Counted from the first letter of the stretch, positions 8,171-16,870 are shown. The stretch is 64,000 nucleotides of DNA from Arthrobacter sp. MAHUQ-56 (GCF_019710585.1 NZ_JAIFZQ010000020.1:186001-250000), one strand, 5' to 3'. Program-made: numbers and translations. The notes: generated by a model from the letters alone, not told the origin.

Positions 8171-9784
8171 ATGGTGGCAGCGGAAGGTCCGACGGCGGAC
8201 ACGGACGTCCTGGCGGTCGGTGCCGGACCCGCGGGACTCGCCACAGCCCTCCAGGCCCATGCCCACGGCGCGACGGTGCGCGTGGTGGACCGGCGGACGG
8301 AGCGGTTCCGCCCTTCCCGGGCCATGATGCTGCACGCCCGTGCGCTTGAGGGACTGCGCCCGCTGGGTGTCACCGATGCACTGCTGGCCAGGGCCGACAC
8401 CGGGCCGGAGGCGCGCATCCACCTGGGCCAGCGGGTCGTCGACGCCCGGATGGGCCACGCAGACCTGCCGGACACAGCCTTTCCGCACCTGACCCTGGTT
8501 CGGCAGGCCGACGTCGAGGATGTCCTGTGGCGGGAGCTCCAGGCCCGGGGCGTGCCGGTGGACTGGGGGGTGGAGTTCCGGGGCTTGGCGCCGGAAGAAA
8601 CGGAAGGCCTCGTCTGCGCCGGCCTGCACAGGAACGGGCGCGGCCCCGAACTGCACCGCAGCCGGTTCCTGGCCGGCTGCGACGGGCAGTCCAGCACCGT
8701 CCGCTCCGTCCTGGGTGTCCCGTGGCGCGGCGGGCCCTATCCCGTGGAGGCAGTGCTGGCGGACCTGGAGCTCGACGGCGCCCTGGATCCCGGTGTGCTG
8801 CACGCCGCCGTCGGACGCTCCGGGCTGGCGTTCCTGTTCGCACTCGGCGAGGGTGCCACGTGGCGCCTGCTGGCCACCCGCCTGGCCGAACCGTCGCCGG
8901 ACGCCCGCTTCGGGCAGCCCGGCCCGGCCATACCGCCCGCGGACGTGGCACGGCTGGTCCGGGAATCGGGGCTGGGAGCCACCGTCCGGGACATGCGCTG
9001 GTCGGCGAAGATCCCGCTCCAGCACCGCCTGGCCGGCACGTTCGGCGCCGGCCGCATCTTCCTGGCCGGGGACGCTGCGCACGCCCACTCTCCGGCCGGG
9101 GGACAGGGCATGAACAACGGGATCCTCGACGCGCTCAACCTCGGCTGGAAGCTTGGTTTCGCCTCGACCGCCGGCGGCCCCCTTCCGGAACTGCTCGCCA
9201 GCTACGGTCAGGAGCGGCGGCTCGCGGCACGGCGCGTGCTTGCCCTGACGCACCTCATCTTCTTCTTCGAAGCCTCGCCACATCCCGCCGCCCGCCTGGT
9301 CCGCGGCCTGCTGCCCGCTGTTGCCCCGCTGCTGCCGGTGCTGCTCCGCCGGCGGCGCCTCACGTCGCTGGGGATCAGGCTGCTGGCCCAGCCCTTCGTC
9401 CGGTACCGGCACAGCGCGCTGTCGCTGGACGCCGCACCGCGGAACGGCAGATGGCCGCGGCCCGGCGACCGCCTGCCGGACGCACCGGCCAGTCTAGAGG
9501 GCCGCCCGGTCCGCCTGCACGGGCTGACCGCGGCGCCCGGGGTCCACCTCTTCCTGGAGCGCGACGCCGGCCCGGACGCCCTGGGCACGGACCTTGCCAA
9601 GGAGATGGCCGCGCCGGCCGCGGCGGAACGCGGGCCGCTGGTCCACGTCCACCGGCTCACCAGCCATCCCGGCCGGGGCATCGTTGCGGTCCGTCCGGAC
9701 GGATACGTGGGCTTCCGCTGCGGCGAGGTGGATCCTGGCCAGCTGCGCGCCTGGCTGCGGCTGGCAGGCGCTGTCCGGGACTGA
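8171..9784 (+). CDS. FAD-dependent aromatic-type monooxygenase (PHBH/PheA/TfdB family)
   Basis: Flavoprotein hydroxylase of 537 residues. It has the Rossmann motif VLAVGAGPAGLATALQAHAHG near the N-terminus, the DG motif as AGCDGQSSTVR, and the FAD ribityl motif GDAAHAHSPAGGQGMNNG followed by DALNLGWKL. The thioredoxin-like C-terminal extension usual in phenol-hydroxylase relatives seems present (residues about 400-537, ending CGEVDPGQLRAWLRLA). The ATG is preceded by GGAGGAACGGCGGGTC. It belongs to the class that hydroxylates phenolic or polyketide substrates with NAD(P)H and oxygen. The 146-residue gene before it is probably in the same operon. The substrate is unknown. Confidence 0.88.
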   Translation: MVAAEGPTADTDVLAVGAGPAGLATALQAHAHGATVRVVDRRTERFRPSRAMMLHARALEGLRPLGVTDALLARADTGPEARIHLGQRVVDARMGHADLPDTAFPHLTLVRQADVEDVLWRELQARGVPVDWGVEFRGLAPEETEGLVCAGLHRNGRGPELHRSRFLAGCDGQSSTVRSVLGVPWRGGPYPVEAVLADLELDGALDPGVLHAAVGRSGLAFLFALGEGATWRLLATRLAEPSPDARFGQPGPAIPPADVARLVRESGLGATVRDMRWSAKIPLQHRLAGTFGAGRIFLAGDAAHAHSPAGGQGMNNGILDALNLGWKLGFASTAGGPLPELLASYGQERRLAARRVLALTHLIFFFEASPHPAARLVRGLLPAVAPLLPVLLRRRRLTSLGIRLLAQPFVRYRHSALSLDAAPRNGRWPRPGDRLPDAPASLEGRPVRLHGLTAAPGVHLFLERDAGPDALGTDLAKEMAAPAAAERGPLVHVHRLTSHPGRGIVAVRPDGYVGFRCGEVDPGQLRAWLRLAGAVRD

Positions 9785-9794
9785 CAGCCGTGAT

Positions 9795-9849
9795 GCTCTA
9801 TCACTTTTGGCCCCTAAACCGCCGTCTTAACGACCAAAGCTGATAGAGC
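9795..9849. repeat. Intergenic long inverted repeat (possible terminator or palindromic element)
   Basis: GCTCTATCA at 9795-9803 is exactly complementary to TGATAGAGC at 9841-9849, and inner arms TTTTGG and CCAAA extend the pairing, leaving a 20-odd base A/T-richer loop. It lies just after the monooxygenase stop codon. It could terminate that operon, but it is longer and less GC-rich than the other terminators here and looks like a dispersed palindromic unit. Confidence 0.6.
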
Positions 9850-9932
9850 AACCGGAGGGTAGTTGCCGAGGGGCCGCAGGCGTATCCTGTTCAGTTCAAG
9901 GCACATCCGCCCAGCATGAGAGGGGAAGTTGC

Positions 9933-10121
9933 ATGACCATCCCGCCAGTGCACGAACCTGAGCCGTTCCCGCCCGAGCCCGGTCCGGAGCCCACCTCCCC
10001 GGACCCCACCCAGCCGGGGCCGCCGTCGCCCAACCCGTTCCCTGCACCGCAGCCTCCCGGGCCGTTGCCCATTCCGGATCCTGGTCCCGCGCCGCTCCGT
10101 CCGGACCCCACCAGGGACTGA
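9933..10121 (+). CDS. Proline-rich 62-residue peptide
   Basis: A 62-codon gene with a good ribosome site (GAGGGGA seven bases before the ATG) and the GC-rich third positions of its neighbours. Close to half of its residues are proline, spaced by E, P, G, T and D, for example EPEPFPPEPGPEP, so it should be unfolded, possibly with polyproline-II character. There is no signal peptide, cysteine or membrane segment. A strong terminator follows 28 bases after the stop, so it is its own transcription unit. I do not recognise a function. Dense PP motifs usually require EF-P, so translation may be slow. Confidence 0.65.
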   Translation: MTIPPVHEPEPFPPEPGPEPTSPDPTQPGPPSPNPFPAPQPPGPLPIPDPGPAPLRPDPTRD

Positions 10122-10149
10122 ATTCCGGGGCAGGAAAACCCCTTGGAAA

Positions 10150-10194
10150 GGGGGCCTTCCGCACCTGCAGCAGCAGGGCGGAAGGCCCCCTTTT
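10150..10194 (+). terminator. Rho-independent terminator of the proline-rich gene
   Basis: Perfect 13-bp stem GGGGGCCTTCCGC (10150-10162) with GCGGAAGGCCCCC (10178-10190), a 15-base loop, then TTTT. It closes the unit of the 62-residue peptide and separates it from the hsp20 promoter. Confidence 0.9.
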
Positions 10195-10241
10195 CCGTGC
10201 ACTGCGGCGAAAAAATCTCCCGAAACCGGTCCCGGAACCCC

Positions 10242-10300
10242 TTGAAGACCTGCCTCTCTGGTGCTAAAAAATCTATATCAGCCAATACAGATCAGGCTGA
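10242..10300 (+). promoter_or_regulatory. hsp20 promoter with downstream inverted repeat
   Basis: A -35 TTGAAG at 10242-10247, a 17-base spacer and a -10 TAAAAA at 10265-10270 point to a housekeeping-type promoter for the Hsp20 gene. Directly downstream, at the expected transcript start, TCAGCC (10278-10283) and GGCTGA (10295-10300) form a perfect inverted repeat with 11 bases between, a good position for a repressor operator. It is neither CIRCE nor the HspR HAIR sequence. Confidence 0.55.
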
Positions 10301-10342
10301 GTGGAAAACGATGTTGGACCAACTCTTACGAGGAGGGAAGCC

Positions 10343-10765
10343 ATGTTGATGCGAACCGATCCGTTCCGCGAGCTGGACAGGCTGGCCCAGCAGGTCCTCG
10401 GCACGGCTGCACGCCCGGCGGCGATGCCGATGGATGCATGGCGTGAAGGCAACGACTTTGTGGTTGCCTTCGACCTGCCCGGCGTCGCCGTGGACTCGGT
10501 GGACCTGGATGTTGAACGGAACGTGCTGACGGTGCGGGCCGAGCGCCCGGATCCCGTCGGCAAGGACACCGAACTGATCGCCTCCGAGCGGCCCCGCGGC
10601 GTCTTCAGCCGCCAGCTGATTCTTGGCGACACGCTGGACACGGAGCATGTGAAGGCCAGCTACGACGCCGGCGTCCTGACGCTGCGGATCCCCGTCGCCG
10701 AAAAGGCGAAGCCGCGCAAGATCGAGATTGAGACGAAGGGGGCAAAGCAGGAAATCGCCGCCTAG
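10343..10765 (+). CDS. Hsp20/alpha-crystallin small heat-shock protein
   Basis: Small chaperone of 140 residues that holds unfolding proteins in a refoldable state. The alpha-crystallin domain runs from about [19 protein letters not shown] to [21 protein letters not shown]-x-x-x-GVL-x-L, here [14 protein letters not shown], is the family signature. The C-terminal IEIETK supplies an IxI-type motif. The ATG at 10343 is chosen because AGGAGGG lies six bases upstream; the frame is open further up without similarity. It has a dedicated promoter with an adjacent inverted repeat. It converges on the nnrD gene across a strong hairpin. Confidence 0.93.
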   Translation: MLMRTDPFRELDRLAQQVLGTAARPAAMPMDAWREGNDFVVAFDLPGVAVDSVDLDVERNVLTVRAERPDPVGKDTELIASERPRGVFSRQLILGDTLDTEHVKASYDAGVLTLRIPVAEKAKPRKIEIETKGAKQEIAA

Positions 10766-10888
10766 TTCCGGAAAGAATCGGGAAGCGGGTAGATCTGTTG
10801 ACTGCCTTTTTGGGGCGAATCGCCACTCTGTGCACGCCACAGCGCCAGACAGCGCACCGGCAGCTGAGGCCTTAGCTTCCCGACCTGG

Positions 10889-10914
10889 TGGCCCCCGGCT
10901 TCGGCCGGGGGCCA
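10889..10914. terminator. Hairpin terminator between convergent hsp20 and nnrD
   Basis: An 11-bp perfect stem TGGCCCCCGGC / GCCGGGGGCCA with a TTCG tetraloop (10900-10903). The tetraloop makes it exceptionally stable. No T-run follows on either side, so it may work with Rho or as a bidirectional barrier. Confidence 0.75.
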
Positions 10915-10944
10915 TCTCCGTGCCGCCGCAGTGCCGCCGGACGC

Positions 10945-11889
10945 TTAGGAGCCGAGTTCCAGCATCAGGGCCGGCAGTTCGTCGGACAGTTCGCGGGCGA
11001 GGAAGCCGAGCGGCCCCAGGCGGCTGGCCAGGCGGTCAGCCGCCGCGGCGTGCAGGTGCGTTCCCCAGCAGGCAGCCTGTGCGCTGCTGGTGCCGCGGGC
11101 CCGGACCCCGGCGATGGCCCCGGCCAGGACATCCCCGCTGCCCGAGGTCCCCAGACCGCCGTAGCCGGTGGTGATCTTCCACAGTTCGGGTTCCTCCGGC
11201 GCATCCCCGGGCGGCCGGGCGATCAAGCCCTGGCAGCTGACCACAGCGTCATACCGGCGCGCAATCGCGGCCACGTCCACTTCCAGGTCGTCGGGCTCCC
11301 GGCCCAGGAGGATGCCGGCCTCCGTCGGGTTCGGGGTAAGGATCAGGCGTCCGCGCCACGGGTCCAGCTGGTCCTCCAGGCCCGCCAGCGCGCCAAGCGC
11401 ATAGGCATCGAGAACGACGGCGGGACCATCCGGGCGGGCACCTGCGGTGTCCTCCCGCTTGCCGTCCTCCCGCTTGAGCAGCGCCTGCAGAAGCTCCGCG
11501 GCAAGGTCCTCATCATCCAGCCCCGGGCCCACCAGGAGGGCGTCCGCCCGGTCCAGGTAGGAGCCGATCCGCTCCAGCTCGGCCGTAACTGAGCCTGCAG
11601 GCGTCTCCGGCAGGCCGATCGCCCCGCACTCGGGCAGCGCCACGCCCACCTGGACGGCAACCGACTCGGCCACGGCCAGGGTCAGCTTCCCGGCGCCGGC
11701 GCGCAGGGCGGCCACGCCCGCCAGCAGGGCTGCGCCGGGAGTGGCGCGGGCACCGCCGACCACCAGCACCGATCCGCGCGAGTACTTGTCCTCACCGGGC
11801 GCGGGCAGCGGCCAGTCACGCAGGAGCGACGGCGTCACCAACGTGGCCGCAGCCGTCTCACTTTGGCTGGACACGGGTGTCTCCGGCAT
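10945..11889 (-). CDS. nnrD: ADP-dependent NAD(P)H-hydrate dehydratase
   Basis: Repairs NADHX and NADPHX, the hydrated forms of NAD(P)H, using ADP. The 314-residue protein has the ribokinase-like YjeF C-terminal fold: SVLVVGGARATPGAALLAG near the start, TPNPTEAGILLG in the middle and GYGGLGTSGSGDVLAGAIAG with the GSGD anion-hole motif near the end. The separate epimerase domain (NnrE) is not present here. Its first 32 bases overlap the end of the histidine phosphatase gene, so the two are translationally coupled. The pairing is probably only operon housekeeping. Confidence 0.92.
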   Translation of the reverse strand: MPETPVSSQSETAAATLVTPSLLRDWPLPAPGEDKYSRGSVLVVGGARATPGAALLAGVAALRAGAGKLTLAVAESVAVQVGVALPECGAIGLPETPAGSVTAELERIGSYLDRADALLVGPGLDDEDLAAELLQALLKREDGKREDTAGARPDGPAVVLDAYALGALAGLEDQLDPWRGRLILTPNPTEAGILLGREPDDLEVDVAAIARRYDAVVSCQGLIARPPGDAPEEPELWKITTGYGGLGTSGSGDVLAGAIAGVRARGTSSAQAACWGTHLHAAAADRLASRLGPLGFLARELSDELPALMLELGS

Positions 11890-12664
11890 GCTCGGTCACG
11901 GTGGCGCCAAACTCGGTCAGGTGGTCCGCCACGTTGAAGCTCTCCAGCGTCCAGGGGCCAGCGCCTGACGGGCGGACGAACCGGGTCACCGAGGCGTTGA
12001 GGATGGCCTCCCTGGCCGCCAGGTCCAGCAGCTCCTGCTCGCTGAGGCCTTCCAGGACGTACCTGAAGAGCATGATGACGGCATCGTGGCACACCAGCAT
12101 GACGCGGTGGCCCATGCCCAGGCTGTTCAGTTCGGCCAGGACCGAGCGCAGCCGCAGGGCAACGTCCACCCAGGACTCGCCGCCCGGAGGCCGGTAGTAG
12201 AACTTGCCCAGCCAGTCCCGCCGTTCGGACTCCCCCGGGTAGCGGTTTTCCACGCCCAGCCGGGTGAGCCGGTCCAGGATGCCGAGTTCACGGTCCCGCA
12301 GCCGTTCGTCCGTGCGCACCTTCAGCGGCCACCCGGCGGTGTCCACCGCGATTTCGGCCGTCTGGCGGGCCCTGGCGTACGGGGAGGATACGACGGCGTC
12401 CGGGCGGAACTCCTCGGCGATGCGGGCCAGCGCCTTGCCCAGCGCCGTGGCCTGCTCCTTGCCCGTACCGGACAGGTCCACGTCGGCGTCCCGGGCGGGA
12501 ACCTCGATGACCTCCACCCCGGCGGCGCGCGCCTCGGTGGCTGCCACGTTGCCTTCGCTCTCACCGTGCCGGATCAGGAGCAGCTCCACCGCCCCGGCTT
12601 CCTGGACGGCCCCGGTCAGACCGTCCTCCTTGGAGGAAGCGCTGTTCGTAGAATCGCCCGTCAA
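11858..12664 (-). CDS. Histidine phosphatase family protein (phosphoglycerate-mutase-like)
   Basis: Phosphatase of 268 residues. The catalytic histidine lies in LLLIRHGESEGNVA, the second basic cluster in VVSSPYARARQTAEIA, and the second catalytic histidine in VMLVCHDAVIMLFRYV. Such enzymes act on sugar phosphates, nucleotides or cofactors through a phosphohistidine. The start appears to be TTG at 12664 with GGGGTGG upstream. Its 3' end overlaps the nnrD start by 32 bases. The substrate is not predictable. Confidence 0.88.
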   Translation of the reverse strand: MTGDSTNSASSKEDGLTGAVQEAGAVELLLIRHGESEGNVAATEARAAGVEVIEVPARDADVDLSGTGKEQATALGKALARIAEEFRPDAVVSSPYARARQTAEIAVDTAGWPLKVRTDERLRDRELGILDRLTRLGVENRYPGESERRDWLGKFYYRPPGGESWVDVALRLRSVLAELNSLGMGHRVMLVCHDAVIMLFRYVLEGLSEQELLDLAAREAILNASVTRFVRPSGAGPWTLESFNVADHLTEFGATVTEHAGDTRVQPK

Positions 12665-12748
12665 GAAACCACCCCGTCCGATTGCCGTGCCGAATGCAGG
12701 AACACTACCAGCGGCGTACCCAGGAGGCGGGGAAAATAACAGCCGTGG

Positions 12749-14443
12749 CTACCGCTCGGGCGTGAGCACCTTGGAAAAGACGGTGCCGCCGTTGGCGTTC
12801 CGGAGGCTGACGGTGAAGCTGTTGTCCCCGCCCAGCTGGACATGCCCGAAGAACTGGTTTTTGCCGTCGCGCGGTGATTCGCCGGCGAAACGCCCGGCCT
12901 TGGAGAACACCACCTCCGGACCGAACGTGCCGTCCATGGCGTTGGGGCCGAAGGAGCCTGCGTTGATGGGCCCGGCGACGAATTCCCAGAACGGGTCGAA
13001 GTCGGTGAAGGCGGCACGCTCGGGGGAGTAGTGGTGGGCGGCGCAGTAGTGGACGTCGGCGGTGAGCCACACCGTGTTCTTCACGCCGTTGCGTTTGAAG
13101 GCGCTCAGTACGCCGGCGATTTCCAGCTCGCGGCCCAGCGGGGCACCCGCGTCGCGGTTGGACAGGCTTTCCTGGTTGACCGGGCCGTCCGGCACCACGA
13201 TGCCCAGCGGGAGGTCGGCGGCGATCACCTTCCACGTCGCCTTGGACTTCGTCACCTCGCGGATCAGCCAGTCCACCTGCTCCTGGCCCAGGATGTTGGT
13301 GGCGTAGGGTTCCTTGCCGTCCGTGTTGGGGGACTTGAACGTGCGCATGTCCAGGCAGAAGATGTCCAGCTGCGGGCCGCGGCTGATCTTCCGGTAGATG
13401 CGCGCGGGCTGGTACTGGCCGGCGTCGTCGAACGTTCCCGGGCGCCAGATCGCCGAGCTGTCCGCAATCGGCATGTTCTCCTGCCACGCCTGCCGGCCGC
13501 GGGCAGCGAGGGTATTGACGTCCCGTACGGTGTAACGGGAGTCGTCAATGATTTGGCCGGGGTACCAGTTGTTGTGGGTCTCGTGGTCGTCCCATTGGGC
13601 GATCACCGGAACGTCCGCGAACATGGCCCGCATGTTGGCGTCCATGGAGTTGTAGCGGTGCCGGCCGCGGAACTCGGTGAGCGTTTCCGCCACCTTGGAC
13701 ACCTCTTCCGTGACCAGGTTCCGCCACACCCGGCCGTCCTTCTCCACCACCGATTCGGGGATGGGGCCGTCGGCGTAGATGGTGTCGCCGGAGTGGATGA
13801 AGAAGTCGGGGCGGGTCTGGTGCATGGCCCGGTAGCCGCGCATTCCCCCGATTTCCTCGTTGATGCCCCAGCCCTGGCCCGCGGTGTCGCCGGTCCACAC
13901 AAAGCTTTGCCCGGACGACGCCGGGACGTCACCGCCGTTGCTGGTGTCACCGGTGCGGCCCTTGCCATTGACCGATCCTGCGTCCGGTGCCGTGCGGAAG
14001 CTGCCGCGAACCGTTTCGCCGGCAGCACCGGCTTCGTCCTCGAAGCTGATCTCCAGCGCGAAACGGGTGTTGGACGGCAGGTTGCCGGCGTGGATCTTGG
14101 CGGTGAAGTCGGAGGCCTGGGTTGCCCGGGGCCCGCGCAGCACCCGCTCGAAGGCGCCGCGCCCGCGCAGGACCTCCCCGCCGTCGTCCACTGCCCGCAG
14201 CACCGCCGTCATCCGGCCGGCGCCCGACGCCCTGGACCACAGCACCGCCGTGTCCGAGGTGACGTCGCCGGTGGCGATGCCGCTGGGCAGGGTGAGCCGG
14301 TTGCGGACCAGGGCGACGCCGGTGGACTGGCCCAACGGCGTGCCGGCGTTCGCTGCGGAGGGGGCGGAGGCGAGGGCCGCGGCGAGGATGGAGCCTTTGA
14401 CGACGGTGCGGCGGGAAACGGAGGAGTTGTTGGTCATGCCCAC
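12749..14443 (-). CDS. phoD: Tat-exported alkaline phosphatase D family phosphodiesterase/phosphatase
   Basis: Secreted phosphatase of 564 residues that releases phosphate from mono- and diesters. The N-terminus has a twin-arginine signal, SVSRRTVVKGSILAAALASA, with a likely AxA cleavage at SAANAG. The PhoD metal motifs are present: FIHSGDTIYADGPIP, QWDDHETHNNWYPG and WLTADVHYCAAHHY, which coordinate iron and calcium in this family. The N-terminal Fn3-like PhoD_N domain precedes them. GTG at 14443 has GGCGGA six bases upstream; ATG at 14437 is the alternative. It is a single-gene unit, with no recognisable Pho box in the 92 bases upstream. Confidence 0.93.
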   Translation of the reverse strand: MGMTNNSSVSRRTVVKGSILAAALASAPSAANAGTPLGQSTGVALVRNRLTLPSGIATGDVTSDTAVLWSRASGAGRMTAVLRAVDDGGEVLRGRGAFERVLRGPRATQASDFTAKIHAGNLPSNTRFALEISFEDEAGAAGETVRGSFRTAPDAGSVNGKGRTGDTSNGGDVPASSGQSFVWTGDTAGQGWGINEEIGGMRGYRAMHQTRPDFFIHSGDTIYADGPIPESVVEKDGRVWRNLVTEEVSKVAETLTEFRGRHRYNSMDANMRAMFADVPVIAQWDDHETHNNWYPGQIIDDSRYTVRDVNTLAARGRQAWQENMPIADSSAIWRPGTFDDAGQYQPARIYRKISRGPQLDIFCLDMRTFKSPNTDGKEPYATNILGQEQVDWLIREVTKSKATWKVIAADLPLGIVVPDGPVNQESLSNRDAGAPLGRELEIAGVLSAFKRNGVKNTVWLTADVHYCAAHHYSPERAAFTDFDPFWEFVAGPINAGSFGPNAMDGTFGPEVVFSKAGRFAGESPRDGKNQFFGHVQLGGDNSFTVSLRNANGGTVFSKVLTPER

Positions 14444-14535
14444 AGGTTTCCGCCGGCGGACGCACGGACCCTGTCCCGCGGGTGAACTGAAGGTGAGCCG
14501 ATGCTGAACACGGGGTGCCCCGCGGCGCGCACCGC

Positions 14536-15681
14536 CTACGGGACCGCGAAGTCCGCGATCCTGCCCTCCCGGAGGGCCGCCCCCACCGCCGCGATGCCGC
14601 CGTAATCGGGGAACACCACCGACTGGCCGGCCGCCATCCCCGTTCCTGCCGTGGGCAGCGTCATGGTGCCGATCGCGTTCACGTCCAGGTTCCGCAGGCT
14701 GTAGGCGAGGATGGCTGCCTGGACCGGGTCGAAGCCCTTGTCCACGGTGAGGCAGCAGGACGCGAAGTCCACCAGCGACCGGACCGCGTTCACGTCGGTG
14801 AGGGCGCCGCTGCTGGTGAACCGGGCCAGGATGGCGCGGACCATGATGCGCTGGTTCACTACCCGCTGGTAGTCCCCGTCGGTGAAGGCATGGCGCTCGC
14901 GGCTGAACTCCAGGGCTGCCTGCCCGTCAAGGTGGTTGACCCCCTGCGTGAAGGCGTGTTCGGTTTCGATGGTGGACTGGAAGGCGAAGGGGACATCCAC
15001 GTCGATGCCGCCCAGGCCATCCACCATGGCCTTGAACCCGCCGAAGTCCAGCATCAGGGTGTGGTCGATGGTGATGCCCAGCAGCTGCTGCACCGTGGCG
15101 GTCGTGAGGTCGATGCCGCCGTACTCGAGCGCCGCATTGATCTTGGAGCCGCCGACGCCGGGCACGTCCACCCAGAGGTCGCGCATGATCGAGATGATGT
15201 AGAGGGCGTGCCGGTCGGCGGGAACGTGGACCACCATCAACGCATCGGAGCGTTGGTCCGAAGACTCGCCGGTGGCCGCCGTGTGGGCCGCTGCATCCCG
15301 CGCGGGAGTGCCGCGGATGTCGCTGCCGATGATCAGGATGTTCATCGGTGCGGCCGGTAGCTCGGGAATCGGGGCGGGCGGTGGCGGCGGGGGAGGGGCC
15401 GGCGGCGTTGTCTCGGACGGCGTGGGCGTAGGCGTCGGTGTTTCGCTGGGTGACGGAGTGGAGGTCTGGGTGGCGGCGGGCTGCGCCTGCTGGCCCGCAC
15501 GGTTCAGGCTGAAGACCGCGATCCCGGCGGCCGCGACGAGTGCCAGCGCCAGCAGGGCGGCGATCCAGCGGCGACGGCCCAGGGCAACAATCCATGCGGG
15601 CCGGTGGGACTGTGGACGCGGGGGACCGGCGTTGCCGGGACCGCCTGGCCCGGATGGATCAGGACCGCCTGGGATGCTCAT
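14536..15681 (-). CDS. LytR-CpsA-Psr (LCP) family cell-wall glycopolymer ligase
   Basis: LCP enzymes attach teichoic-acid-like or arabinogalactan-like polymers to peptidoglycan outside the membrane. The 381-residue protein has one membrane segment (about 38-58), a Thr/Pro-rich spacer (about 66-110, TPTPTPTPSE) and the LCP domain from MNILIIGSDIRG (113) onward with MRDLWVDVPG, SKINAALEYGG and LEFSRERHAF, which contribute arginines that hold the polyprenyl pyrophosphate. The ATG at 15681 follows GAGGTGGAGG. The second LCP gene ends 31 bases upstream, so they form a leftward pair. Confidence 0.93.
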   Translation of the reverse strand: MSIPGGPDPSGPGGPGNAGPPRPQSHRPAWIVALGRRRWIAALLALALVAAAGIAVFSLNRAGQQAQPAATQTSTPSPSETPTPTPTPSETTPPAPPPPPPPAPIPELPAAPMNILIIGSDIRGTPARDAAAHTAATGESSDQRSDALMVVHVPADRHALYIISIMRDLWVDVPGVGGSKINAALEYGGIDLTTATVQQLLGITIDHTLMLDFGGFKAMVDGLGGIDVDVPFAFQSTIETEHAFTQGVNHLDGQAALEFSRERHAFTDGDYQRVVNQRIMVRAILARFTSSGALTDVNAVRSLVDFASCCLTVDKGFDPVQAAILAYSLRNLDVNAIGTMTLPTAGTGMAAGQSVVFPDYGGIAAVGAALREGRIADFAVP

Positions 15682-15712
15682 GACGCCTCCACCTCATTGT
15701 GAACAGGTGCGA

Positions 15713-16870
15713 TCAGTGTCCGTCCGGCAACCCTTTGCTGGCTACATACGTATCCAAACTGTCACCTGCCAGCGCCTCGCTGATGTCCCTGATGGCCGCG
15801 TAATTCGGCAGGACGATCGACTGGCCGTCCACGGAGGTGCCCACGCCCAGGGTGGGAAGGGTGAACATCTCCATGTCCCCGGCCCGCACGTTGCGCAGTT
15901 CCACGGCCAGGCCGGCCAGCGCGACCGCGTTCAGGCCCCTGTCCACGCTGATGTACGGTGCCATGGAGCTGACCACGTTGTGCACCTTCACCGGGTTGAG
16001 GAGGGTCTCCGCGCTGAGGTTCTTGGCGAACAGCGCCTTCACAAACGCCTGCTGGTTCCGCACCCGCTGGTAATCGCCGTCCCTGAAGGCGTAGCGCTCG
16101 CGGACGAACTCAAGCGCGTGCCGGCCATCGAGCACCTTGGGCCCCTGCTTGAAGTTGAAGCCGTCGTGCGCGGAGACGAAGGGCTGCTTGATGTTCACCT
16201 CCACCCCGCCCAGGGCGTCGGTGAGGCCAACGAAGCCTTCAAAGTCGATCATGGCCACGTGGTCGATGCGCTGGTTGAACAAGGATTCCACCGTCTGCAC
16301 CATCAGGGGCACGCCCCCGTAGGCGAGTGCAGCGTTGATTTTGGCCTGGCCGTTCCCGGGAATATCGACCCACAGGTCGCGCATCAGGGAGATGGCGAAG
16401 ATGTTGGAGCGGTCCGCCGGAATGTGGATCAGCATCAGGGTGTCGGCGCGCTGGTTGGAGCTGCTGCCTGATACCGCCTCATCCACTGTGGCCCCGCGGC
16501 TGTCGCTGCCCATCACCAGGATGTTCAGGCCGCCGGCTGCTGCTCCGGCGGTGCCCTCTGCTGCGGCGGGTCCGGCCGCCGGCACGTTCCCTGGAGCGTC
16601 GGGAGCCTGCTGCCCTGCTGCTTCGCCTGCCGGCGCCTGTGAACCTGGCTGCGGGCGGCTGGACTCGGGCGGGAACGGGCTTTCAATGATCCTGGCCTGG
16701 GAATCGAACGTCTGCCCCAGGTTGAACAGGTACGCCCCGGCCGCGGCGGTTACCAGGACCACTATGCCGGCGAGCACCAGCAGGGCGGTCCGCAGGGGGT
16801 GTCGGCGGCGCGCCGGCGGTACTGCGGCGCGGCTGGCGTCTGTGCGGGAAGGGTTCAGCTGGATGCCCAT
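15713..16870 (-). CDS. LytR-CpsA-Psr (LCP) family cell-wall glycopolymer ligase
   Basis: Second LCP protein, 385 residues, with one membrane segment at about 27-48, a Pro/Ala/Gly-rich spacer and an LCP domain from LNILVMGSDSRG (about 113), including LMRDLWVDIPG, AKINAALAYGG and LEFVRERYAFRDGDYQR. It is clearly paralogous to the gene that follows it. No ribosome site precedes the ATG, while a TAATTT hexamer lies a few bases upstream, so the transcript may be leaderless. It heads the two-gene unit. Paired LCP genes with overlapping substrates are common in Arthrobacter relatives. Confidence 0.93.
   Translation of the reverse strand: MGIQLNPSRTDASRAAVPPARRRHPLRTALLVLAGIVVLVTAAAGAYLFNLGQTFDSQARIIESPFPPESSRPQPGSQAPAGEAAGQQAPDAPGNVPAAGPAAAEGTAGAAAGGLNILVMGSDSRGATVDEAVSGSSSNQRADTLMLIHIPADRSNIFAISLMRDLWVDIPGNGQAKINAALAYGGVPLMVQTVESLFNQRIDHVAMIDFEGFVGLTDALGGVEVNIKQPFVSAHDGFNFKQGPKVLDGRHALEFVRERYAFRDGDYQRVRNQQAFVKALFAKNLSAETLLNPVKVHNVVSSMAPYISVDRGLNAVALAGLAVELRNVRAGDMEMFTLPTLGVGTSVDGQSIVLPNYAAIRDISEALAGDSLDTYVASKGLPDGH

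Noticed and set aside
10271..10300. HAIR (HspR) or CIRCE (HrcA) element before hsp20
   Set aside because: Neither CTTGAGT-N7-ACTCAAG nor TTAGCACTC-N9-GAGTGCTAA is present; only an unrelated inverted repeat is.
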